Shown: one piece after another, positions 1 to 9,083 of the stretch
Position numbering within the stretch: position 1 is the stretch's first letter
Layout of the letters: every line of letters starts with the position of its first letter
DNA from: Luteimonas sp. BLCC-B24
Lineage (GTDB): Bacteria; Pseudomonadota; Gammaproteobacteria; Xanthomonadales; Xanthomonadaceae
Direction: 5' to 3'
Length of the DNA stretch: 64,000 bases
Assembly (NCBI RefSeq): GCF_028550595.1
Contig: NZ_JAQQGN010000009.1
Span: 83,673-147,672 of the forward strand
Translations under genes and position numbers: made by a program
The notes under the pieces: generated by a model
Databases searched by the model: none
Seen by the model: the letters and a program-made list of their open reading frames with translations, nothing else
Told to the model about the DNA's origin: nothing

Positions 1-371
1 TCGCTGCGCACCGGCTTGACGAACGCGCGCGGCATGAGCTCCTGCAGCAGGTCGTCCTTCATCTGCTTGCGCAGCTTGCCGCCGGGCTTGCGCCCCTGCT
101 TGTCCTCGAACTCCTCGATGCGGCGTGCCAGCAGTTCGTTGACCACCGGGCCGGGCAGGATCTTCTCCTCGCCGCCGACGGTGAGCCAGATCGCGTCCTC
201 GATGCGATGCGTCATCGCCTCGCCGTCGCGGGCGATCGGCGAGACGAAGCCGCGCGAGGACATCTCGAGCGGACCGACCGGCTTGAGCGGGAACTCGGCC
301 AGACGCGCGTCGAGTTCCGACAGGTCGAGAGCGGTGGGGAAGCGGAACAGGGTCAGGTTGCGGAAGAACAT
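1..371 (-). CDS. rdgC: Recombination-associated protein RdgC (C-terminus cut by window edge)
   Basis: The first 123 residues are present; the rest lies beyond the left edge. The N-terminus (MFFRNLTLFRFP, then FPLKPVGPLEMSSRGFVSP) follows the RdgC pattern. RdgC is a DNA-binding ring protein that limits RecA-dependent recombination. The start is the ATG at 371; the upstream ATG at 388 is out of frame. The gene has the same strand as ttcA, with 105 bp between them. Identification rests on family pattern recognition, and the C-terminal half cannot be checked. Confidence 0.85.
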   Translation of the reverse strand, partial: MFFRNLTLFRFPTALDLSELDARLAEFPLKPVGPLEMSSRGFVSPIARDGEAMTHRIEDAIWLTVGGEEKILPGPVVNELLARRIEEFEDKQGRKPGGKLRKQMKDDLLQELMPRAFVKPVRS

Positions 372-476
372 CGGGGTCGGTGATCCATGAACGGTGGGAG
401 CGCCGCGGGCGAGGCGCGGTCGCGGGAAGAAGAATCGTCGGGCGGCGCGACGGGGCGCGCGCGGATCAGGGGCCGG

Positions 477-1373
477 TCACGAGGCCTGCGCCGGCGGATC
501 GTCGTGCCATGCGGGCCGGGCGACGGCCGTAGCGGCCGCCGTGCCGGCACCGAGGCCGAGGAAATCGAACAGCTTCGGATCACTGAGCTGCGAGGGCCGG
601 ATGTCGCCGAGCGCACGCGCGATCGTCTCGATGCGGCCGGGTGTGTCGCGCTCCCACTGCCGCATCATCAGGCCGACCTGCTTGCGTTGCAGGTTCTCCT
701 GCGAACCGCAGAGATTGCAGGGAATGATCGGAAACGCCTTCGCCTGCGCGTACGCGGCGATGTCGTCCTCGGCCGCGTAGGCCAGCGGCCGGATCACGAC
801 ATGCTTGCCGTCGTCGCTGCGCAGCTTCGGCGGCATGCCGCTGAGCTTGGCGTGGAAGAACAGGTTGAGGAAGAACGTCGCGACCAGATCGTCGCGGTGG
901 TGGCCCAGCGCGATCTTGGTGAAGCCGTTGGCTTCGGCGTAGGTGTACAGCGCACCGCGGCGTAGCCGCGAGCACAGCGAACACATCGTCTTGCCCTCGG
1001 GGATCACCCGGCTGACGACCGAATAGGTGTCCTGCTCGATGATGTGGAAGTCCACGCCCAGCGATGCGAGGTACGCCGGCAGGATGTGTTCGGGAAAGCC
1101 GGGCTGCTTCTGGTCGAGGTTGACCGCGGTGATCGAGAACGACACCGGCGCTTTCTTCTGCAGCTGCAGCAGGATGTCGAGCAGGGTGTAGCTGTCCTTG
1201 CCGCCCGACAGGCACACCATGACCTTGTCGCCGTCCTCGATCATCCCGAAATCGGCGATCGCGCGGCCCACCTGGTGGCGCAGACGCGTCGCCAGCTTCT
1301 GTACATCGGGCGTGCCGGGACGCGGCGCCTGCGCGCGCGGCAGGGGTTCGTGCAGGGGCAGGACGGTGCTCAT
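477..1373 (-). CDS. ttcA: tRNA 2-thiocytidine(32) synthetase TtcA
   Basis: The protein has 298 residues and belongs to the PP-loop ATPase family that thiolates cytidine 32 of tRNA using an iron-sulfur cluster. The PP-loop signature SGGKDSY is near residue 60. Two CxxC motifs (CSLC and CNLC) supply the cluster ligands expected of TtcA. The start chosen is the ATG giving [10 protein letters not shown]; the longer upstream reading (to 1478) is Arg-rich and looks non-coding. It is a stand-alone cytoplasmic gene in housekeeping surroundings. Confidence 0.93.
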   Translation of the reverse strand: MSTVLPLHEPLPRAQAPRPGTPDVQKLATRLRHQVGRAIADFGMIEDGDKVMVCLSGGKDSYTLLDILLQLQKKAPVSFSITAVNLDQKQPGFPEHILPAYLASLGVDFHIIEQDTYSVVSRVIPEGKTMCSLCSRLRRGALYTYAEANGFTKIALGHHRDDLVATFFLNLFFHAKLSGMPPKLRSDDGKHVVIRPLAYAAEDDIAAYAQAKAFPIIPCNLCGSQENLQRKQVGLMMRQWERDTPGRIETIARALGDIRPSQLSDPKLFDFLGLGAGTAAATAVARPAWHDDPPAQAS

Positions 1374-1501
1374 CGCGCCTAGTTTACCGGGCCGCCCGTC
1401 GCAGGGCCTGCGCCGCGCACCGGTGCTCGGCCCGCGACCTGCCGCAGTGCGCGAGCGGTTGTCGCGGGCGCGACGCACCCGGCGGCACGCCGAGACGACA
1501 C

Positions 1502-1519
1502 GGGCGCCGTCCGGCGCCC
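1502..1519. other. GC-rich hairpin downstream of ttcA start and OmlA-like gene
   Basis: GGGCGCC-GTCC-GGCGCCC is a perfect 7-bp stem. It sits between the end of the gene at 1547 and the start of ttcA at 1373. No T-run follows on either strand, so an intrinsic terminator is not supported; it may only slow transcription or be incidental in GC-rich DNA. Confidence 0.3.
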
Positions 1520-1546
1520 GCGTGGATCACGTGCGGCGCGGCCTGT

Positions 1547-2128
1547 TCAGGGCACCCACACCAGGTTGCGGGTGTTGGCGTCGGTGGTGATCTCGCGCAC
1601 CCGGCCACTGCCGTCGAACTGCACCTGGAACTCGGCGAAGCTGCTCATCCAGTAGCGCCACAGGTCGGCGCCCAGATCCGGGTTCTCGCTGCTGATCGGG
1701 TAGCCCAGCGACATCAGCACCTGCTCGCGGGTCATGCCCGGGGTGATCTTGGCGCGCTTGATCGCGTCCTGGATCTTGGCCGGATAGCCGGCGATCTTCG
1801 CGGCCGGATCTTCGGTCACCACGTAGCGGCGGGCGAAGTCGGCCAGACCGATGTCGCGGCTGTAGTCGTTGCCGATCGCCTGGCGCTCGCCGTCGATGCG
1901 CACGTTGACGCGGTGCCGGCCGTAACCGGTCACGCTGACCGGCGTGCCGACGGGCACGACGCGCTTGCCGTTCTCGGCATAGTTGCTGTCGCTGATCCAG
2001 CTGCCGTCGCTGCGCATGTTGCAGCACAGGTAGCCGTCGTACTTCTCCTGGGCCGGGGCGCCGGCGCTCGCGGCGAGCAGGGCGGCCGCGAGCAGGGCGG
2101 AGGCGGGGCGGAACGGGGTCTTGCGCAT
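1547..2128 (-). CDS. Exported protein with SmpA/OmlA-like C-terminal domain
   Basis: The protein has 193 residues. It starts with a signal peptide (MRKTPFRPASALLAAALLAASAG, probable cleavage after APAQ region) and carries two adjacent Cys in YLCCNMR. The C-terminal half has the SmpA/OmlA (BamE-like) fold signature: ITPGMTREQVLMSLGYP, a following Trp, then FDGSGRVREI. No lipobox is visible, so it is predicted periplasmic rather than lipidated. The start is the ATG at 2128; the longer reading to 2470 has no signal. The exact role is unknown. It is divergent from the YdcH-like gene, with 160 bp between them. Confidence 0.7.
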   Translation of the reverse strand: MRKTPFRPASALLAAALLAASAGAPAQEKYDGYLCCNMRSDGSWISDSNYAENGKRVVPVGTPVSVTGYGRHRVNVRIDGERQAIGNDYSRDIGLADFARRYVVTEDPAAKIAGYPAKIQDAIKRAKITPGMTREQVLMSLGYPISSENPDLGADLWRYWMSSFAEFQVQFDGSGRVREITTDANTRNLVWVP

Positions 2129-2288
2129 CGTGACGTCCTTGGCGGATGCGGCCGGGGCACCGCGAGCGGAAGCGACGCGCGGTCGCCCGGCGCGGCACGC
2201 CAACCCCGTCTGGCGTGCGGCGCATTCTTGCAGGCGCTCCGGCGGTCGCCAAGGGCGGCGGCGGTGGCCATCGGGTAAGCTCGGGGGC

Positions 2289-2513
2289 ATGGCGCTTGAG
2301 CCCATCGACGACAGCAGCCACGGGGACACCGCCGGGTTCCGGCTGGTGGCCTGGCGTCGCGAGCACCGCGAACTCGACGCCGAGATCCAGCGCCTGCAGG
2401 CGGACCCGACGCACGAGGAACTCGCGCTCAAGCGGTTGAAGAAGCGCAAGTTGCTGCTCAAGGACGCCATCGCCCGGCTGGAATCGGCGCTGATCCCCGA
2501 CGAGCCGGCCTGA
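2289..2513 (+). CDS. YdcH/DUF465-like small helical protein
   Basis: The protein has 74 residues, is highly charged and predicted all-helical. The pattern (FRLVAWRREHRELDAEIQRL, then ELALKRLKKRKLLLKDAIA) is that of the YdcH/DUF465 family, short cytoplasmic coiled-coil hairpins of unknown function. The KRLKKRKLLLKD block is the family hallmark. The ATG at 2289 follows a GGGGGC stretch. It ends 53 bp before the end of plsB on the other strand. Confidence 0.75.
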   Translation: MALEPIDDSSHGDTAGFRLVAWRREHRELDAEIQRLQADPTHEELALKRLKKRKLLLKDAIARLESALIPDEPA

Positions 2514-2566
2514 GCCGCGCCTGCCGCATGCCCCGACGGGCCCCCCGTCGACGGGCGCCGCGGACC

Positions 2567-5278
2567 TCAGTCGGCGGGCGGCGGGGGCGCGGGTACGGCG
2601 CGCACCGCTTCCGGGCTGACCTTCTCGATGGAATGCCGCAGCTCGCGGCCGAGGATCACCTTCGCGTCCTTGGCCAGCACGGCCAGGCGCTCGTCGAACA
2701 CCAGTTTGCTGTTGCCGTCGAGCTTGACCAGGCCCAGCTCGCGCAGCTTCTGGATGAATCCGCGGAACAGCGACTTGTCGAAGAACTCCGGCGCGGCCGG
2801 CGCGTACAGCAACGACAGGCGCTGTGCGGCGAGCTGGCACAGGCTTTCGAGTTCACCGGCGCCCAGCGTGCCCGGCCCGTTCTTGGCCAGCACCGAGATC
2901 GCGATGTAGTAGCGCTCGAACGCCTGCTGCAGCGGATGACTCAGCGCACGCAGGCGGAACACCTCGTCGGTCTGGCCGGCGTTGCGTGCGAACACCTCGC
3001 CGTCGTCGGCATTCGCCAGTTCCAGCAGCCCCTCGCGTACGAACACGTCGAAGGTGCGCTCGATGCGCTCGGCGAAGCCGTCCTCGTTCCAGGGCAGGAA
3101 CAGCTCGGCCTGCAGGAACGGGTACATCGTGCGGCCGAGCCGGCGCACGGTGTGCCGGCTCATGCGCCGGTTGTGCAGGAAGCAGCAGGCGATCCATGCC
3201 GAGGCCGTGTAGAGATGAAGCACGTTGTTGCGGTAGTAGGTGAGCAGCACCGCCTGCTCGTCGTCCACGCGCAGCACGTCACCGAGCGGATGGGCGACGC
3301 GTTCGAGCACGCCGATCTCCTCGCCGTGGGCGACGATCTCGGCCGGCGAGTGCGGGGTGACGGTGACCCGGTCGGAATAGGGCACCTCGACCAGCATCTG
3401 CTTCGACAGCGCGATCTGGGCCAGCAGATCCGCCTCGCCCATCGCGTGCTTGGGCGTCGACAGCAGGGCCATCGCCAGCAGGTTGATCGGGTTCACGTCC
3501 GCGGCGCGGTTGATGTTGACGTGGATGCGCTGGGCCAGGACGTCGACGGTGTTGGCCAGCCACGCCGGCTTCTCGTCCTCGGCCACCGGGCCGCCGTCCC
3601 AGTCGGGGGCCATCTCCGCGAGCACGTCGCTGAGATGGATCGGCTCGCCGAAATTCACCACCACCTGGCCGTAGTTGCTGCGCAGCACCTGCGGAATGCT
3701 CCACAGCAGCTGCCAGATCGATTCCTTCTTCTTCTGTTTGCCCGACAGTTCGTCGAGATAGCTGTTGCCCTCCATCAGCTTCTCGTAGCCGATGTAGACG
3801 GGCTGGAACAGCACCGGCTTGCGCGGCTCGCGCAGATACGCGCGCAGGGTCATCACCAGCGCGCCGCCCTTGGGCGGCAGCAGGCGTCCGGTGCGCGAGC
3901 GACCACCCTCGATGAAGTACTCGATCGAATAGCCGCCGCCGACCAGCTGCGCCATGTACTCGGAGAACACCGCCGAATACAGCGCATTGCCGCGGAAGCT
4001 GCGCCGGGCGAAGAACGCGCCGCCCTTGCGCAGCAGCGTGCCGATCACCGGCAGGTTCAGATTGACGCCGGCGAAGATGTGCGGCGGCACGATGCCGCGG
4101 CCGTACAGCAGGTACGACAGCAGCAGATAGTCCATGTGGCTGCGGTGGCTGGGCACGTAGACGATCTCGTGCCCGGGCGCGGCTTCCTTGAAGCGGTCCA
4201 GGTGATGCACCAGTACGCCGCGGAAGATCCGGTTCCACACCGTGGTCAGCAGGAAGCTCGCCGACCGCACCACCGGGTGCGAATAGTCGGCGGCGATCTC
4301 GTAGGCGTAGGCGTGGGCCTTCTTCCACGCGTCCTCGGGCTTGATGTTGTCGCGGCGCGCCTGGTCGGCGATCGCGTCCTTGACCGACGGCGACGCCAGC
4401 ACCTTGTCCACCAGCAGGCGGCGCGTGGACAGGTCCGGCCCGATGATCGCCTCGCGCACCCGGTTGAAATGCGTGCGCAGCACGCGCGAGAGCTTGCGCA
4501 CCGTGCGCTCGGCGCCGAGGTCCTCGGCCAGCAGCGGACGGACCTCGACCGGCTCGGCGAAGCGCACCAGGGTGTCGCGGCCGTTGAGCAGGATCGACAG
4601 CAGCCGGCGGAAGCGGCCGACGATCGCCCAGTTCTCCGAGAACAGCACCGAGAACCAGCCGTTGTTCTTGTCGGGCGAGCGGCCGACGAAGATCGACACC
4701 GGCACCACCTGCACATCGAGGGCGGGATCGAGCCGGTGCGCCTCGAGCAGGCGCGACAGCGATTCGGAATGGGTGGATTTGGACGGCGCCATGCCCGCGG
4801 CCAGGGCCAGCGCGCCGCCGGCGTTGCGTCGCGACAGGGCGACGTAGGCGCGCTTGCGGCCCAGCGGATCGCCCGGCAGCGGCTGCAGCGGCGAGGGCAG
4901 CCCGGCCTCGCGACAGGCGCGCTCGAGAATCAGCGCGTTCGACAGGCCGTAGTCTTCCAGTACGTAGCAGACCGGGCGGTGATCGACCAGCGCCTCGGGC
5001 GCCTGCGGCTCGACCTTCAGGCCGATCCACGGCCGCATCAGCCGGCCGAGCAGGCCGGCCCACCAGGGCACACGTGGTGTGCGCGGCCGTGCCGCCAGCG
5101 GCACGGGCAGCGGGGCGGCGAAGGCGGGCGTGGTGTCCGGCGCGGGCGCCGTGGCCGCGTCGGTCTCCGCCGCGGAATCGGTGTCGACAGGGCCGGGCGC
5201 ACCGGCGTCGCGTCCGGTGTCGGCCGCGGGGCGGGGGTCCTGGCCACCCGGGAACTGCAGGGAAGGTTGGTCGGGCAT
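2567..5278 (-). CDS. plsB: Glycerol-3-phosphate acyltransferase PlsB
   Basis: The protein has 903 residues, somewhat longer than E. coli PlsB (807). It performs the first acylation of phospholipid synthesis at the inner membrane, acylating sn-glycerol-3-phosphate at position 1. The acyltransferase HX4D motif is visible in VPSHRSHMDYLLLSYLLY, followed by FFARRSFRGN and the EGGRSRTGRLLPPKGG block. The N-terminal 70 residues are Pro/Ala/Asp-rich and of low complexity. MPDQPSLQF (5278) is taken as the start; MPPMPDQ (5287) is equally possible. Confidence 0.93.
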   Translation of the reverse strand: MPDQPSLQFPGGQDPRPAADTGRDAGAPGPVDTDSAAETDAATAPAPDTTPAFAAPLPVPLAARPRTPRVPWWAGLLGRLMRPWIGLKVEPQAPEALVDHRPVCYVLEDYGLSNALILERACREAGLPSPLQPLPGDPLGRKRAYVALSRRNAGGALALAAGMAPSKSTHSESLSRLLEAHRLDPALDVQVVPVSIFVGRSPDKNNGWFSVLFSENWAIVGRFRRLLSILLNGRDTLVRFAEPVEVRPLLAEDLGAERTVRKLSRVLRTHFNRVREAIIGPDLSTRRLLVDKVLASPSVKDAIADQARRDNIKPEDAWKKAHAYAYEIAADYSHPVVRSASFLLTTVWNRIFRGVLVHHLDRFKEAAPGHEIVYVPSHRSHMDYLLLSYLLYGRGIVPPHIFAGVNLNLPVIGTLLRKGGAFFARRSFRGNALYSAVFSEYMAQLVGGGYSIEYFIEGGRSRTGRLLPPKGGALVMTLRAYLREPRKPVLFQPVYIGYEKLMEGNSYLDELSGKQKKKESIWQLLWSIPQVLRSNYGQVVVNFGEPIHLSDVLAEMAPDWDGGPVAEDEKPAWLANTVDVLAQRIHVNINRAADVNPINLLAMALLSTPKHAMGEADLLAQIALSKQMLVEVPYSDRVTVTPHSPAEIVAHGEEIGVLERVAHPLGDVLRVDDEQAVLLTYYRNNVLHLYTASAWIACCFLHNRRMSRHTVRRLGRTMYPFLQAELFLPWNEDGFAERIERTFDVFVREGLLELANADDGEVFARNAGQTDEVFRLRALSHPLQQAFERYYIAISVLAKNGPGTLGAGELESLCQLAAQRLSLLYAPAAPEFFDKSLFRGFIQKLRELGLVKLDGNSKLVFDERLAVLAKDAKVILGRELRHSIEKVSPEAVRAVPAPPPPAD

Positions 5279-5330
5279 CGGCGGCATTATGCCCAAGGCC
5301 GGCCGTCGGGCCGTGGGCGCCCGGGCCTGT

Positions 5331-6251
5331 TCAGGCGGCACCGGGCGCACGGTCGCCCGGTGCCGCCGCGGCTGCCGCGCGCGCATGGCGGAGGAAATCC
5401 GCGAGGTACCAGCGTCCCGCGACGCGCTCGACGGCGACCACGGCATCGACCGGCCGGCCGGCCAGCAGGTAGCGCATGCGCACCCGCGCGGTGTCGCCGG
5501 TCTGTTCGATCAGGCTGACGTCCAGGCTGTCGAAGGCCATGTCCAGGTCGAGCCCGTACTCACGCAACTGCTGCTTGGTCGCGGTGAACAGCGGCGACAG
5601 CGCGTCCAGACCGCCCGCCATGCCCGCCTGGCCCAGGCGGGCGTCGTCACCCACTCCGCCCCGCCGGGCGGCCTCGACCAGGGCGCCGATGGCGGCACGG
5701 GCGCGGTCGCGGTCCGACAATGGCGCCTGCGCCGCCCAGTCGCTGACCGCGGCCACCAGCTGGGTGTAGTGGGCGCGTTCGTCCGCGCTGAACGCCCCGT
5801 CGTGTTCCAGGTACTGGGCCGCGAAGACGCCCAGCGCGATCGCCGCCGAGCGCAGCTCGCGGTCGGCGCCGGCGAACTGGCGATTGAACGCCTGCAGCAG
5901 GGTGCGCTCGGCCTGCGGCGCGGACAGGGCCGCGAGCACCGCCGGCACCTGGCCCGACAGCGGCAGTTCGGTCAGAGGCCAGCGCGAGCGGCCCTCGCGC
6001 CAGGCCTGATCCAGCGGCTGGGCCAGGGCCGGGGGCACGGCGTCGTGTGCGAACGCCGCCAGGTCACCGCTGCGCAGATGGGCCGTGAGTCCGCTGACGG
6101 CCTCGGTCGGCGTGGCGCCCCCGGTCACGCGTTCCGGCACCTCGGCGGCGTCGCGTTGGCAGGCGCCGAGCCACAGCATCAACGGCAGCAGGGTGAACAG
6201 CGGCCAGGCGCCTGGTCGGCGCCCGGGCCGGGTGGCGGCCTGGGCCTGCAT
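5331..6251 (-). CDS. Lipoprotein of unknown function
   Basis: The protein has 306 residues. The N-terminal hydrophobic stretch ends in a lipobox (LGACQ, Cys near residue 33), so it should be a lipoprotein. The mature part is Ala-rich and helical. Near the C-terminus is a mixed alpha/beta stretch (RVRMRYLLAGRPVDAVVAVERVAG) resembling a small substrate-binding or SnoaL-like fold, but I do not recognise a family. It lies between plsB and the hypothetical gene at 6327-7007, at the left border of the type III secretion island. Whether it belongs to that system is unknown. Confidence 0.6.
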   Translation of the reverse strand: MQAQAATRPGRRPGAWPLFTLLPLMLWLGACQRDAAEVPERVTGGATPTEAVSGLTAHLRSGDLAAFAHDAVPPALAQPLDQAWREGRSRWPLTELPLSGQVPAVLAALSAPQAERTLLQAFNRQFAGADRELRSAAIALGVFAAQYLEHDGAFSADERAHYTQLVAAVSDWAAQAPLSDRDRARAAIGALVEAARRGGVGDDARLGQAGMAGGLDALSPLFTATKQQLREYGLDLDMAFDSLDVSLIEQTGDTARVRMRYLLAGRPVDAVVAVERVAGRWYLADFLRHARAAAAAAPGDRAPGAA

Positions 6252-6326
6252 CCGATGTCCCCGGGTGATCGTTCGACGGTCATCCTGCATCGCGCGCCGG
6301 TACACGACAAGCGCGTCGCAGGCGGG

Positions 6327-7007
6327 TCAGAGGTCGCGCAGCACCCAGCCGGGCGGCGTGTCGGCCCCCACGGCATCGAGCGCCGCCTGGGCGATCGCCT
6401 CGGGCGTCCGGCCGGCCGTCCAGGCCGCGGCCACGGCGGCCAGCCGTTCGCGCGTGGCCCGGGTGTAGGCGCCTTCAAGTTCGTTCTGCGCATCCACCGC
6501 CAGCTTCTGCGGATACAGCGTGCGCGCATCGTCGCTCTGGTTCAGCAGCGCGATCATCCGCGCCAGACTGGTGCGGAAGGTGTCGGCCGACAGCGCGGTG
6601 CGCTGGGTGCGCTGCAGGTGCCAGACCGTGAGGTATTCGACCGGCCCGAGCATGCGCCGCGGCGAGCCGCCGAAGAACTGGCCGGATGTCAACGCGCGCG
6701 CGTCGAGCGGGCCGGGGCTGTCGGGCAGCCGGGTCGCCCCCCACGAACTCAGCGCCCCGCCCGGCAGGTCCATGCGACGCAGTGCCGTTCCGAAGGTCTC
6801 GGCCAGCAGGCGCTGGGCGCGCAGGTCGTCACTCTCGGCCACGACACCGAGCAGGCGCAGGAACACCGGATACCGGTCCTCGCCGAGCCGCCGCACCAGC
6901 CGCTTGAGGACGGCCAGCCGGTACTCCGGATCCGGATGCGCGGCCAGCGCCGAGACCAGGCGGTCGGCAGCGGCACGCAGCGAAACGGCAGTGGGCGCGT
7001 CGGTCAT
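6327..7007 (-). CDS. Hypothetical soluble protein near the T3SS island
   Basis: The protein has 226 residues and no signal peptide or membrane segment. It is predicted mostly helical (TAVSLRAAADRLVSALAAHP..., EYLTVWHLQRTQRTALSADT...). The start MTDAPTAV is preferred over the ATG six codons upstream because it follows the usual start composition. It is the middle of three leftward genes between plsB and sctU. I do not recognise a family. Confidence 0.55.
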   Translation of the reverse strand: MTDAPTAVSLRAAADRLVSALAAHPDPEYRLAVLKRLVRRLGEDRYPVFLRLLGVVAESDDLRAQRLLAETFGTALRRMDLPGGALSSWGATRLPDSPGPLDARALTSGQFFGGSPRRMLGPVEYLTVWHLQRTQRTALSADTFRTSLARMIALLNQSDDARTLYPQKLAVDAQNELEGAYTRATRERLAAVAAAWTAGRTPEAIAQAALDAVGADTPPGWVLRDL

Positions 7008-7075
7008 CGCGGCGGAGTATCGCACTGCGTCCGCGTCGTGCCCGGCGGACGGCGGTCAGGTCGCGCGCGGTCGGC

Positions 7076-7393
7076 TCAGGCCAGCGCCTCGAGAATCGCG
7101 TCCGCGCCGAGGTCCGCCGCCTGCGAGAGGTCGAGCGCCGACAGGCGCTGTTCGAACCCGACATCGCCGGCGAACTGGCGCAGCCCGGCCGGAACGCCGT
7201 CCCAGGCGGCGATGTTGAGCACGTCTTCGCCGGGGTCGGCCGCCGGCCCTTTCGGTGCGCTGTCCGGCGCCGCATCGCCGACCGGCCCCCGCCCTTCGGT
7301 GCCCGCATGCCGCAGATCGTCGAGCGCGACCTGCCCGCCCAGCCGGTCGAGGCTGGCGGCGTTGAAGCCGGCGTCGGACGAAATGCTGCTCAT
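7076..7393 (-). CDS. Small acidic protein next to sctU, unknown
   Basis: The protein has 105 residues, starting MSSISSDAGFNAASLDRLGG, and is Ser/Ala/Asp-rich and acidic, with no signal peptide. A Ser-rich, low-complexity N-terminus and a helical C-terminus (EQRLSALDLSQAADLGADAILEALA region) suit a small T3SS-associated or secreted protein, but no family is recognised. It diverges from sctU, and a CTAGGG half-site (7418-7423) lies 25 bp upstream of the start. Longer readings to 7597 are Arg-rich and unlikely. Confidence 0.5.
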   Translation of the reverse strand: MSSISSDAGFNAASLDRLGGQVALDDLRHAGTEGRGPVGDAAPDSAPKGPAADPGEDVLNIAAWDGVPAGLRQFAGDVGFEQRLSALDLSQAADLGADAILEALA

Positions 7394-7475
7394 GGCGGAC
7401 GGAGCGTTTCCGAGGTCTAGGGGCCGCACGGGCGGCGATGGCGGGACTGTAACGCCGGCGACATCCCGCGGCCAT

Positions 7476-7491
7476 CTCGGGCTGGCCCTAG
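7476..7491. promoter_or_regulatory. CTAGGG-type inverted repeat upstream of sctU
   Basis: CTCGGG-CTGG-CCCTAG is an imperfect palindrome (one mismatch) 157 bp upstream of the sctU start. It has the same layout as the sites at 24599, 25920 and 29791. An operator role is inferred from this recurrence. Confidence 0.45.
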
Positions 7492-7647
7492 GGGATGACG
7501 GGGAAGCGCCGCGACGCGCCGTCGAAGCTGAATCCCGCATGGCGCGGCGCCGCCTTCGGCGTGGGCGCCCCGTGGCGCCGCGGCCAACGGGCCGCAACCC
7601 GGTGCGTGCTAGCCTCGGCGCCGACCCCGCAATGCTCCGGAAATGCG

Positions 7648-8853
7648 ATGGCCGAGCAGAACGAAGGCGCGGACAAGACCGAAAAACCGACCAGCAAGAA
7701 GCTCAAGGACGCGCGCAAGGAAGGCAACGTCGCCAAGAGCCGGGAGCTCACCAGCACCGTGCTGATCATGGGCTGGCTGGCCGGTGGCTGGCTGCTGATG
7801 GGCGACATGTACCGCCGGGTCAGCGGATTGTTCGAGCAGGCGCTGGTGGTGATGACCCAGCCCTTCGATATCGCGCTGCGCACCATCGTGCCGCTGGCGG
7901 CGCAGACCTTGCTGGCCATGACCCTGCCGCTGCTTCTGCTGGCCGTGCTGCTGGCCCTGCTGGTCGAGTTCCTGCAGGTCGGCCCGGTGGCGACGATGAA
8001 GAAGGTCACGCCCGATCTCACCAAGCTCAACCCGGTCAGCGGCATCAAGAAGATGTTCTCGATGGACAACGCCATCGAACTGGTGAAGTCGGTCTTCAAG
8101 AGCGTCGCCCTGCTCGGCATCGGCGGCTTCGTGCTCTGGGGGATGATCCCGAACCTGCTGCATCTGCCGTTCGCGCAGCCCGCGGCGATCGGCAGTGCGA
8201 TCTGGCATGCGCTCAAGTGGATCGGGATCTGGACGATCTTCGTGTTCTTCTTCGTCTCCGCGCTCGATGCGTCGTACCAGAAGTTCTCCTACATCAAGAA
8301 GCTGCGCATGAGCCGCCGCGACATCAAGCAGGAGGTCAAGGAGAACGAGGGCGATCCCTACGTCAAGCAGCGCCGCAAGCAGTTGCACCAGGAATGGTCG
8401 CAGCAGAACATGCTCAACGCCGTCCGTGGTTCGAGCGTCGTCGTGACCAATCCCACCCACATCGCCGTCGCCCTGCAGTACGAGCAGGGCGTGGACGATC
8501 TGCCGCTGGTCGTCGCCAAGGGCGAGGGCCACATGGCCGAGGAAATCCGCCGCGTGGCCGAGGAATCGGGCGTGCCGATCCTGCAGAACGTGCCGCTGGC
8601 GCGTGGTCTCAATGCCAAGGTCGAGATCGACGACTACATCGGCAACGACTTCTTCGAGGCCGTGGCCCAGGTGCTGTACTGGGCCGAGGGCATGCGTCAG
8701 GGCGAACTCCGGCCCGAGCCGCCGGAATGGGTGCCACCGCCCGAGATGCGCAATGAGATCGGCCTGCCCGACGACGCACCGGCCGCGCCGCCGTTGGCGG
8801 ACGATGCGGCCATCGCCGAACGCTTCGAGGATCCACGGGATCCGATGCGCTGA
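7648..8853 (+). CDS. sctU: T3SS export-gate switch protein SctU
   Basis: The protein has 401 residues. The N-terminal cytoplasmic stretch (TEKPTSKKLKDARKEGNVAK) and four membrane helices are followed by a cytoplasmic domain with the autocleavage motif NPTH at residues 268-271. Cleavage there switches substrate class during needle assembly. The C-terminal tail past residue 350 is Pro/Glu/Ala-rich and longer than usual. The ATG at 7648 was chosen because the reading upstream of it is Arg-rich. Unusually it stands alone, facing the sctQRST block rather than following sctT. Confidence 0.95.
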   Translation: MAEQNEGADKTEKPTSKKLKDARKEGNVAKSRELTSTVLIMGWLAGGWLLMGDMYRRVSGLFEQALVVMTQPFDIALRTIVPLAAQTLLAMTLPLLLLAVLLALLVEFLQVGPVATMKKVTPDLTKLNPVSGIKKMFSMDNAIELVKSVFKSVALLGIGGFVLWGMIPNLLHLPFAQPAAIGSAIWHALKWIGIWTIFVFFFVSALDASYQKFSYIKKLRMSRRDIKQEVKENEGDPYVKQRRKQLHQEWSQQNMLNAVRGSSVVVTNPTHIAVALQYEQGVDDLPLVVAKGEGHMAEEIRRVAEESGVPILQNVPLARGLNAKVEIDDYIGNDFFEAVAQVLYWAEGMRQGELRPEPPEWVPPPEMRNEIGLPDDAPAAPPLADDAAIAERFEDPRDPMR

Positions 8854-9083
8854 CCCGGCGCGCGGTTGCCTGTGTAGCGGCGCGCGTGCCGCGTGCCCTG
8901 TCCGGTGGACGGCGCCTCACTGCCTTCGTCGCAGCGCGTCACGTCGGCCGGGGACTGTGTCCTGCCGTGGCTGTTGCGATCCGCTCCTGATCTGTCGCCG
9001 TCGAGCGAGCCGAGCATCGCGGGCGGCGGGGACGAAGCGCCGCTGCCGTCAAAGCGGAACGCGATGCACCCCGACACGAGGCA

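Noticed and set aside
8697..9077. Minus-strand open frame over the end of sctU and the following gap
   Set aside because: Ser/Gly/Arg-rich, antisense to sctU, without a ribosome site; treated as non-coding.
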